A program made the position numbers and the translations under genes. Shown in pieces: positions 6,005-11,608 of a stretch of DNA of 11,608 nucleotides. How positions within the stretch are numbered: position 1 is the first letter of the stretch; every line of letters starts with the position of its first letter. This DNA comes from an uncultured Peptococcaceae bacterium (GTDB lineage Bacteria; Bacillota; Desulfotomaculia; Desulfotomaculales; Desulfallaceae). The stretch lies in the NCBI GenBank assembly GCA_913064925.1, contig CAJYBN010000083.1, forward strand, positions 1 through 11,608. The letters are read 5' to 3'. The notes under the pieces are model-generated. The model worked only from the letters and a program-made list of their open reading frames with translations. It made no database searches and was not told the origin of the DNA.

Positions 6005-7402
6005 ATGCAAGCTGAACATCAAGTAATCTTTGCCACGGCTGTTTTTCTTATAACTTACGTCATTATCGTTTCCGAAAAGATTCACCGGGCGGTGGCCGCT
6101 TTTTGCGGCGCTGCGGCGGTCATTATAGCAGGTATCGTGAACGCTGAACAAGCCGTTCATTTTGTTGACTTTAACACCATCGGCCTTTTGGTTGGTATGA
6201 TGATTATCGTGGGTATCACCCGCCAGACAGGAGTATTTGAATACCTTGCCATTAAAGCCGCCAAGCAGGCCAAAGGGGAACCTATTCGCATCATGGCAGC
6301 CCTGGGTCTGATCACGGCGGTGCTATCGGCCCTTTTGGACAACGTTACTACCGTATTGCTGATCGTCCCAGTTACATTTGCCATTGCCCGGCAGCTCCAG
6401 GTTAACGTTATACCCTTTTTAATTGTGGAAATACTCGCCTCGAATATTGGCGGGACGGCCACATTGATCGGCGATCCTCCCAATATTATGATCGGCAGCG
6501 CCACCAAGCTGGGGTTCATGGATTTTGTCCTGAACCTTACCCCGGTAGTAATCGTTGTTTACGTTATAACAATATTTATTTTGAAACTGGTATACCGGCA
6601 GCAAATCAGCACCCGGCCGGAATTAATGCAAAGTATCATGGCCATGGATGAAAACGCTGAGATTAAAGATCATGCTCTGCTGAAAAAATGCGTAATGGTT
6701 TTAACCTTAACCATCATCGGCTTTGCCTTGCACCAGTTTGTGCACCTGGAGAGTTCGGTCATCGCCTTATCAGGCGCAGCGCTGTTGCTCCTGGTCACCC
6801 GTATGGATCCCGAGCATGCTTTTCATGCCGTGGAGTGGCCGGTAATCTTCTTCTTCGTCGGCTTGTTTGTGGTGGTGGGAGCCCTGGAAGAGGTAGGGGT
6901 TATTGAGGCCATCGCCGAGTATGCCCTGGATGTCACGGGTGGACAACTATTACCTGCCGGTCTTTTGATTCTGTGGTTGGCTGCCATTGCCTCGGCCTTT
7001 GTTGATAACATTCCTTTTGTGGCCACCATGATTCCTCTAATTCAGGATATGGGCCGTCTTGGCGGCATCCAAGACCTGAACTTTCTGTGGTGGTCCCTGT
7101 CCCTGGGCGCCTGCCTGGGCGGTAACGGTACCATCATCGGTGCTTCGGCCAATGTTGTGGTGATAGGTATGGCGGAAAAACGAGGGTCGCATATTGGCTT
7201 TATGGGATTTTTCAAGGTAGCCTTTCCGCTGATGCTGCTTTCCATCGTAATCTCAACGATTTATCTGATAGCCTGGTATCTGCTTCATGCCACGGCCATG
7301 TTGGCTACTTTAGCGCTTGGTATTTTAATAGCCTTTATATTAGGCAAATTAGATAAGGGTTCAATCGCTTCTGAAAATGAAACAATTACTGCTAAAAAAT
7401 AA
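6005..7402 (+). CDS. ArsB/NhaD (SLC13-like) family ion transporter
   Basis: This 465-aa inner-membrane permease of the ion transporter superfamily has two inverted halves. The first holds LDNVTT (111-116) and GGTATLIGDPPN (149-160). The second holds VDNIP (333-337) and GGNGTIIGASAN (372-383). The paired helix-break/DN signature and the GDPPN motif are typical of the NhaD/ArsB/P-protein group, whose members move Na+/H+, arsenite or organic anions. No arsR, arsC or arsA lies nearby, so an arsenite role is not supported. Na+/H+ exchange or anion transport is an inference. The start at 6005 follows AAGGGAG (5992-5998). The gene has its own promoter, cyclic-di-GMP riboswitch and terminator upstream, so expression is tied to cyclic-di-GMP. 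It appears complete. Confidence 0.88.
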   Translation: MQAEHQVIFATAVFLITYVIIVSEKIHRAVAAFCGAAAVIIAGIVNAEQAVHFVDFNTIGLLVGMMIIVGITRQTGVFEYLAIKAAKQAKGEPIRIMAALGLITAVLSALLDNVTTVLLIVPVTFAIARQLQVNVIPFLIVEILASNIGGTATLIGDPPNIMIGSATKLGFMDFVLNLTPVVIVVYVITIFILKLVYRQQISTRPELMQSIMAMDENAEIKDHALLKKCVMVLTLTIIGFALHQFVHLESSVIALSGAALLLLVTRMDPEHAFHAVEWPVIFFFVGLFVVVGALEEVGVIEAIAEYALDVTGGQLLPAGLLILWLAAIASAFVDNIPFVATMIPLIQDMGRLGGIQDLNFLWWSLSLGACLGGNGTIIGASANVVVIGMAEKRGSHIGFMGFFKVAFPLMLLSIVISTIYLIAWYLLHATAMLATLALGILIAFILGKLDKGSIASENETITAKK

Positions 7403-7489
7403 CCTTACAAAAAACAGATCATTTTTTCTTATAAATATGCGCTCAGTGAAGGTCCACCGCAAATAAACTTGCCGGGCAACAAAACACTA

Positions 7490-7518
7490 TTGACTACATG
7501 TTCCTTTCCACGTAAAAT
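7490..7518 (+). promoter_or_regulatory. Sigma-A promoter of the manganese riboswitch mRNA
   Basis: TTGACT (7490-7495) and TAAAAT (7513-7518) are exactly 17 bases apart. The expected start near 7524-7526 coincides with the first base of the aptamer, which makes the assignment convincing. Confidence 0.82.
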
Positions 7519-7525
7519 AACTACC

Positions 7526-7626
7526 AAAGGGGAGTAGCTGCCCGGCTAACGGGTTGTCAAATCGTCAATACGGCTTAGGCCCGGTTTGACATAGCTTATC
7601 TTTATTAGATAGCTAAGCGAGACCTT
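7526..7626 (+). promoter_or_regulatory. yybP-ykoY manganese riboswitch
   Basis: The two invariant ends of this class are present: AAAGGGGAGTAG (7526-7537) at the 5' side and AGCGAGACCTT (7616-7626) at the 3' side. AAGG (7527-7530) pairs with CCTT (7623-7626) to form the base stem. Between them are a CCCG/CGGG hairpin, a TGTCAAA/TTTGACA stem (7555-7561 with 7585-7591) enclosing the conserved AATACGG loop (7568-7574), and an AT-rich third hairpin. The aptamer's 3' strand is also the 5' arm of the terminator. Ligand-stabilised pairing should therefore prevent termination, so Mn2+ would turn the downstream exchanger on. The class senses Mn2+ (established knowledge); the ON direction here is read from the overlap. 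Confidence 0.93.
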
Positions 7627-7657
7627 CACGAAATTATGCGTGAAGGTCTCGCTTTTT
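7617..7657 (+). terminator. Intrinsic terminator of the manganese riboswitch
   Basis: A perfect 14-bp stem (7617-7630 with 7639-7652, 8-nt loop) is followed by five T. Its left arm includes the GCGAGACCTT end of the aptamer, so terminator and base stem are mutually exclusive. Confidence 0.93.
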
Positions 7658-7705
7658 GTATATATTAAGCTTGTATAAAATAAAACCTCTGGAAAGGATA
7701 GGAAC

Positions 7706-8695
7706 ATGTTAATACTAATTTACTTAATCGGTGGACTGGCACTAATTTTATTCTGTGCAGAAATTTTTACAAATGGTATAGAATGGCTGGGCAAAAAATT
7801 AAAGCTATCTGAAGGTGCAGTGGGAAGCGTGCTTGCAGCAGTAGGAACTGCCCTGCCGGAATCTATGATACCTGTTGTAGCCATTTTGTTTGGAACCGGA
7901 GAAGCATCGCACGAGATTGGCATTGGTGCCATCCTCGGAGCGCCTTTTATGCTGGCCACACTTGCATTATCTATAACTGGTATTGCCGCCCTGGTATACA
8001 CAGTAGATGGTAAGCGGCGGGAGCATATGATAATTGACCATTTCGTTATAAAACGGGACTTAAGCTTCTTTTTGCTGGTATACTCACTGGCTATTCTAGC
8101 TGCCTTTTTACCTTCTGAATATAAATTGCCTGTAGCAATATTATTAGTGTTGACCTACTTTTTTTACGTTGCCCGCACTCTTAGGGATGGAGGTACTCTG
8201 GGAGAAGCTGAACTAAAACCTTTGCATTTTGCTAAAAGACAACAAGAACCAGCTTCCCCCATAATAGTACTCCAAGTGCTGACCGCCTTGGGCGGTATCA
8301 TTGCCGGAGCACACCTATTTGTAGACGGAATCAAACATGTTGCTGAACTTCTTCACATTTCGCCTTTTGTTCTATCAATCTTTATTGCACCAATTGCTAC
8401 GGAATTACCGGAGAAATTCAATAGCCTGATTTGGGTGCGCCAGGGCAAGGATACCCTCGCTTTGGGAAATATAACCGGGGCAATGGTGTTTCAAAGTTCC
8501 ATTATACCAGCTTTGGGTATAGCTTTAACGCCGTGGGCGCTATCCGATTTGGCATTGATCAGTGCTTTATTGGCTCTTGCAGGTGCAGGACTGGTTTATT
8601 TAAATTTACAGTTGAAAAAAACAATCCGTCCTATAACACTGGTATTCACCGGCGCACTTTATGTGGTATTTGTTATATCAGCATTCACGATTTGA
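7706..8695 (+). CDS. CaCA-family cation exchanger, probable Mn2+ (or Ca2+) efflux
   Basis: This 329-aa membrane protein has about ten hydrophobic segments and the two inverted alpha repeats of the calcium/cation antiporter superfamily. Repeat 1 has GTALPES (47-53, acidic E52) followed by IGIGAILGAPFML (71-83). Repeat 2 has ATELPEK (231-237, E236) followed by LGNITGAMVFQ (253-263). Both metal-ligand glutamates of the PE motifs are kept. The GN..GSN.FN consensus that normally follows is altered: the usual asparagines are replaced by Ala-Pro in repeat 1 and by Ala-Met in repeat 2. These changes suggest altered ion choice. The manganese riboswitch in its leader points to Mn2+ export, as for other families behind that riboswitch. 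The ATG is preceded by AAAGGA (7693-7698). The gene is intact. Confidence 0.88.
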   Translation: MLILIYLIGGLALILFCAEIFTNGIEWLGKKLKLSEGAVGSVLAAVGTALPESMIPVVAILFGTGEASHEIGIGAILGAPFMLATLALSITGIAALVYTVDGKRREHMIIDHFVIKRDLSFFLLVYSLAILAAFLPSEYKLPVAILLVLTYFFYVARTLRDGGTLGEAELKPLHFAKRQQEPASPIIVLQVLTALGGIIAGAHLFVDGIKHVAELLHISPFVLSIFIAPIATELPEKFNSLIWVRQGKDTLALGNITGAMVFQSSIIPALGIALTPWALSDLALISALLALAGAGLVYLNLQLKKTIRPITLVFTGALYVVFVISAFTI

Positions 8696-8825
8696 AAGTG
8701 ATATTACAATATAAAACCCCAATGGATAATACTTAGTTAATTATTAGAAGAGAATTATAGCCCAGTATCACGTTTTACTGTGCAGTGTGCTGAATATATT
8801 TTATTAATATAAGCGAGGTGATTTC

Positions 8826-9186
8826 ATTGGGGAGTTAAAGCAATACAAGATTGGAGAAGTTGCAAAGCTTGCGGGGGTGAGCAAAAGGACTGTCGATTAC
8901 TATAAACCTTGGGTTGCTAAGCCCTATTCGTTCAGAAAGTAATTACAGGTACTATTCTGATGAAACCCTTTTACGGCTAAAGATAATTGAGGTTATGAAA
9001 GCACAAAGGTTTACATTGGAGGAAATTAAGGAACAACTTAACTTATTTGAGGAAGACCAACCAACCAGTAAAATACCGCTACTATTTATCATAAATCCAC
9101 TCTCCGGAGCTTTCCTTTCCAGACTATTTAGTACGCACCCGCCCATTCAGGAAAGGGTGGAGAAACTCCGCAGGATAAAATTATAA
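8826..9186 (+). pseudogene. Frameshifted MerR-type regulator fused to an HtpX C-terminal remnant
   Basis: Behind a good GAGGTG ribosome binding site (8815-8820), the frame starting at ATT 8826 reads YKIGEVAKLAGVSKRTVDYY, a MerR winged-helix N-terminus. It then runs out of frame at about 8904 and stops at 8939-8941. Two bases appear to be missing: restoring them would give YYTNLG and join the second frame (LLSPIRSESNYRYYSDE...RFTLEEIKEQLNLFEED), the rest of the MerR DNA-binding domain. There is no ATG/GTG/TTG start in the correct frame, only ATT. After about residue 50 of the second frame the sequence turns into LFIINPLSG...LFSTHPPIQERVEKLRRI. This closely resembles the last residues of the HtpX membrane protease (NPLSG..LFSTHPP.EERI..L). 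It is best explained as a deletion that joined a merR gene to the tail of an htpX gene, plus a later frameshift. No function is expected. Confidence 0.78.
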
Positions 9187-9196
9187 GCTTGATCGA

Positions 9197-9763
9197 GTGT
9201 TACCGGCTATGGAATGGTTCTTGCTGGCAATGGAGCAGTACGGCGTGTGGGGATTGATTTTAATAACATTTCTCGATTCGTTTATCAGCCCTGTACCGCC
9301 TGAAGTCCTGTTTATCCCATTGAGCCTGGCAAAGCCCCAAAATACAGTTTGGTTGGCCCTTGTCACCACCTGTACTTCGGTGGCCGGGGCCCTGGTGGGC
9401 TATTGGCTTGGCTTGAGGGGAGGCAGGCCCCTGCTTTATAGATTTTTTCGCCGGGAGAAAGTAAAAAAGGCAGAGAACTTGCTGCAAATGTACGGGGTTG
9501 CGGCCGTATTACTTGCGTCTTTTACCCCTATACCTTTTAAAATTATTACTATTTCATCGGGAGTTCTTGGTCTTTCCCTTAAAAAGCTTCTTTTTTGGTC
9601 CACGATAGGGAGAGGTGCCCGTTTTTTTCTGGAAGCAGGCTTACTGGTGTTATATGGGTACGAAGCAAAAAAAATCCTTGAAGGAAGTTCTTTTTCAGTA
9701 CTGACACTGATTGTTGCATTTGGTGGATTAGCAATATATTTACTTTACAGGCATTTTAGATAA
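9197..9763 (+). CDS. DedA/YqaA-family membrane protein
   Basis: This 188-aa protein of the DedA/SNARE-associated superfamily has four or five hydrophobic segments. SPVPPE (31-36) forms the first re-entrant motif, FTPIPFK (109-115) the second, and GRGARFFLEA (138-147) matches the family's F.GR..R.....G signature. DedA proteins are undecaprenyl-phosphate or phospholipid translocases needed for envelope integrity; the precise substrate here is not visible. The start is uncertain: GTG 9197, ATG 9209 and ATG 9230 are all possible and none has a clear ribosome binding site. The gene begins 10 bases after the merR/htpX relic, so its original upstream signals may have been lost in that deletion. Confidence 0.85.
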   Translation: MLPAMEWFLLAMEQYGVWGLILITFLDSFISPVPPEVLFIPLSLAKPQNTVWLALVTTCTSVAGALVGYWLGLRGGRPLLYRFFRREKVKKAENLLQMYGVAAVLLASFTPIPFKIITISSGVLGLSLKKLLFWSTIGRGARFFLEAGLLVLYGYEAKKILEGSSFSVLTLIVAFGGLAIYLLYRHFR

Positions 9764-9885
9764 CGCGGAGCACTAGCCAATTGAACAATCCGGCATTTAA
9801 CAATTAGAAACATCTATAATTGAATTTTGAGCAAACTTGACCGATACTGTTAACTGATAACATAGAAACCAGCATTTAAATTTTC

Positions 9886-9914
9886 TTGCATTTTTGGGGT
9901 GATTAGAATATAAT
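9886..9914 (+). promoter_or_regulatory. Sigma-A promoter of the DUF2294 gene
   Basis: TTGCAT (9886-9891) and a perfect TATAAT (9909-9914) are 17 bases apart. The predicted start near 9921 leaves a leader of about 20 nt containing the GAGGGG ribosome binding site. Confidence 0.75.
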
Positions 9915-9939
9915 TATTGAAGGGAATGAGGGGATTGGT

Positions 9940-10323
9940 TTGACTAAGCAATCAGGATTTATCATGAAAAATATTTCCAAAGGTCAATTAGAAGATCAGA
10001 TATCAAAAAGACTTATGCAGTTTGAGCGCGAATTTCTTGGTAGGGGACCAATTAATGTTAAGACCGATATAATACGGGATATGATATTGGTTAGGCTTGA
10101 AGGGGTGCTGACTAGGGCTGAAATAGAACTTGCCAAAGATTTGGACGGTATATTAATGGTAAAGTCAATGCGCTCAAAGTTGCTGGAAAATGGCAAGCAA
10201 TACCTTGAAAAGATAATATCCGAAGTTACTGGTTGTCATATTATTAGTCTGCACACCGATATTAGCACAAAAAGTGGCGAGAGGGTAATATTAATTAAGG
10301 TGGATAAGGTTTTATTTGGTTGA
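9940..10323 (+). CDS. DUF2294 / MpsC-like protein
   Basis: This small soluble protein (127 aa from TTG 9940) contains SKGQLEDQISKRLMQFERE, then FLGRGP, a VRLEGVLT segment and a C-terminal half with VTGCHIISLHTDI. These features mark the DUF2294 (PF10057, now called MpsC) family. In Staphylococcus aureus, MpsC is encoded with MpsA and MpsB, a bicarbonate-uptake/membrane-potential system; the biochemical role of the family is unclear. No mpsA or mpsB is seen here. TTG 9940 is preferred because GAGGGG (9928-9933) stands six bases before it; an ATG at 9964 is the alternative but has only a weak upstream site. A strong promoter precedes the gene and a terminator follows, so it is a single-gene unit. 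Its neighbour on the right is a carbonic-anhydrase-like gene. Confidence 0.82.
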   Translation: MTKQSGFIMKNISKGQLEDQISKRLMQFEREFLGRGPINVKTDIIRDMILVRLEGVLTRAEIELAKDLDGILMVKSMRSKLLENGKQYLEKIISEVTGCHIISLHTDISTKSGERVILIKVDKVLFG

Positions 10324-10358
10324 TTCTTAAAAGGGCATGTTTGATGTCAGTTTGGAAT

Positions 10359-10405
10359 AAACCAACTCTTCATTAGATGTTGAAGGGTTGGTTTTATTTA
10401 TTTTT
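10359..10405 (+). terminator. Intrinsic terminator after the DUF2294 gene
   Basis: A 12-bp stem (10359-10370 with 10383-10394, one G-T pair) is followed by a T-rich tract to 10405. It separates the DUF2294 gene from the carbonic-anhydrase-like gene. Confidence 0.8.
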
Positions 10406-10450
10406 GCAATGGATTATGTCTAGAATAATTAAAGTAAATGGGGTGAAAAA

Positions 10451-10876
10451 ATGAAAGGGTGTAAAAATCTTGTCATAATGTGCATGGACTACCGATTTCA
10501 GTCTGCTACACATTCATGGTTGAAACAGCGGGGGTTCTATGGGCAATACGATGTGATATCAATTGCCGGTTCGTCCTTAAATTTGCTCAACGATACAGAG
10601 CATAGAACATTTATTTTAAATCAAATTGATTTAGCGCATAAAAAGCACGGCGTAGAAAGAATCATCATTTTTCATCATGAAGATTGTGCTGCTTTGGGAA
10701 ACATTTCCATGGATACTAAAGAACAAATCAAATGGCATCACGAAAAAATGAGCTTGGCGGAGAAAGTTATCGTTAATTATTTTCCTAGTATTAAAATAGA
10801 GAAATATTTTATAAGTCATAGAGGTGTATTTTACCCTGCAGGCTACAATACTGTTAACAAAAGTTCATTAAATTAA
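10451..10876 (+). CDS. Beta-carbonic-anhydrase-like protein (Pro_CA_2 type)
   Basis: This 141-aa protein has the zinc-site layout of beta-carbonic anhydrases: C11-x-D13-x-R15 near the N-terminus and HHEDC (75-79) in the middle, giving the Cys, His, Cys and Asp/Arg dyad set. The family interconverts CO2 and bicarbonate. It is shorter than classical beta enzymes (about 190-220 aa) and resembles the short putative-carbonic-anhydrase group in Firmicutes, whose activity is less well established. GGGGTG (10440-10445) precedes the ATG. The last 20 or so residues (after about 120) look unlike a normal family end. They run straight into the broken purC, so the C-terminus may be a deletion junction. 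Confidence 0.72.
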   Translation: MKGCKNLVIMCMDYRFQSATHSWLKQRGFYGQYDVISIAGSSLNLLNDTEHRTFILNQIDLAHKKHGVERIIIFHHEDCAALGNISMDTKEQIKWHHEKMSLAEKVIVNYFPSIKIEKYFISHRGVFYPAGYNTVNKSSLN

Positions 10877-10905
10877 AATTAATTATTATTTAGCCTTTTA
10901 TCTAA

Positions 10906-11523
10906 GATGATGCCACAGCTTTTAATGGTGCAAAGAAAGGAACCATTAGCAACAAAGGTGCTTTGAATAATCGCATTTCAGCGTATTTTTTCCGGCTTTT
11001 ATCAAGGTATGGTATTGAGTCCCATTTCATAGAAGAATTGAGTGACCGAGAAATGCTTGTCAAATCCTTAAAAATTATCCCGGTTGAAGTTGTGGTCAGA
11101 AACATAGTTGCCGGAAGTCTCTCGAAAAGAGTCGGCTTAATAGAAGGAATACGGTTAAGCAGTACAATTGTGGAATATTATTTCAAGAGCGATGAACTGG
11201 GAGACCCTCTTATTAACGAAGATCATATTCGCGCACTGAATCTGGCTTCCATGGAACAAATGTCAAAAATAAAATCAGTAGCTCTTAAAGTAAATGACAT
11301 TTTACTTCATCACCTGGCAGCCAGGAATCTGGAACTGGTGGACTTTAAATTGAAATTTGGATTGCATAACGGGCAATTGTTGTTGGGAGATGAGATATCA
11401 CCCGATACCTGCCGGATATGGGATAAAACAACCGGGGAAAAACTTGATAAAGACCGTTTTCGTTATGACCTTGGAGGTGTTGAAGTAGCTTATGAAGAGG
11501 TATATCGCCGCTTATTAAATTAA
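10906..11523 (+). pseudogene. purC: 5'-truncated purC (SAICAR synthetase)
   Basis: PurC joins CAIR and aspartate in purine synthesis. The frame from 10906 reads DDATAFNGAKKGTISNKGAL, then NNRISAYFF, EVVVRNIVAGSLSKR, LGDPLINEDH, KVNDILLHHL, VDFKLKFG and DEISPDTCRIWD, and ends normally, so about 205 residues are well conserved. The first 30 or so residues are missing. A TAA (10903-10905) lies immediately before DDATAF, where family members have YEGKAKRVY and the rest of the ATP-binding hairpin. No ATG is in frame at the beginning; the earliest possible start is a TTG at 10963, inside conserved sequence. The cut is abrupt and coincides with the end of the carbonic-anhydrase-like gene, pointing to a deletion. 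The remaining sequence shows no other lesion, so the event is probably recent. The fragment is unlikely to be active without the ATP-binding segment. Confidence 0.85.
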
Positions 11524-11531
11524 TTACTGAA

Positions 11532-11546
11532 CTTTCGCATAGCGAA
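11532..11546. other. Small hairpin after purC remnant
   Basis: TTTCGC and GCGAAA form a perfect 6-bp stem around a 3-nt loop just after the purC stop. No T run follows, so it is not a convincing terminator. I see nothing else recognisable up to the window end. Confidence 0.3.
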
Positions 11547-11608
11547 ACACCTAGCGCGACTTTACTAAACGTTTGAGAAAAAACATCCCTTAGCCCTTGC
11601 AAATAAAG

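Noticed and set aside
6005..7402. Arsenite efflux pump ArsB
   Set aside because: The family resemblance is to the wider ArsB/NhaD group; no arsR, arsC or arsA is present and the regulation is by a cyclic-di-GMP riboswitch.
8895..8915. Programmed frameshift in the merR-like gene
   Set aside because: No slippery heptamer or following structure is obvious, two bases seem missing, and the distal part is a fusion to an HtpX tail. Decay is the simpler explanation.
10963..11523. Intact short PurC starting at TTG 10963
   Set aside because: Homology continues upstream to 10906 in the same frame without a start, and the ATP-binding N-terminus is absent, so it is a truncated gene.
1..11608. tRNA, rRNA or CRISPR arrays
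   Set aside because: No cloverleaf with conserved T-loop sequence, no rRNA-like stretch and no regularly spaced repeats were seen on either strand.

Overview
The window looks like chromosomal DNA from an anaerobic, Gram-positive Firmicute of the Peptococcaceae/Desulfotomaculum-Pelotomaculum kind. The reasons are KtrAB, cyclic-di-GMP class I riboswitches, strong purine-rich ribosome binding sites, sigma-A promoters and frequent GTG/TTG starts. The genus is an inference. By eye the base composition steps down along the window: GC-rich to about 5500, intermediate over the 6005-7402 gene, and clearly AT-rich after about 7600. This suggests a patchwork.

Left part (1-5040). A three-PAS, GGDEF plus HD-GYP cyclic-di-GMP enzyme (422-2551) sits behind its own cyclic-di-GMP class I riboswitch (about 228-322) and a textbook intrinsic terminator (348-370). 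These RNA elements force the start codon downstream, to a GTG at 422. Next come ktrA and ktrB, a complete potassium uptake system, and a convergent small orphan gene (88 aa) with a good promoter and terminator.

Middle (5040-8700). A hypF relic with an internal deletion (5096-5492) is followed by a second cyclic-di-GMP class I riboswitch (about 5739-5832), an 18-bp-stem terminator and an ArsB/NhaD-type ion transporter (6005-7402). Then comes a yybP-ykoY manganese riboswitch with its own terminator in front of a CaCA-family cation exchanger (7706-8695). Two consecutive transporters are therefore controlled by two different riboswitches, each behind its own TTGACT-17-TAAAAT promoter.

Right part (8700-11608). 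This stretch mixes intact small genes with wreckage. There is a MerR-type regulator with a 2-nt frameshift whose reading frame ends in what looks like the C-terminus of the HtpX protease (a deletion-fusion scar). An intact DedA-family membrane protein, a DUF2294/MpsC-like protein and a beta-carbonic-anhydrase-like protein follow. Last is a purC that lacks its N-terminal ATP-binding segment.

Functionally, the intact genes centre on ion traffic (K+, an ArsB/NhaD substrate, probably Mn2+) and cyclic-di-GMP. The most attractive idea is a small local circuit in which one cyclic-di-GMP enzyme and one ion transporter both read cyclic-di-GMP through their mRNA leaders. Three gene-remnant scars in about 6 kb show that the right half has undergone repeated deletion.
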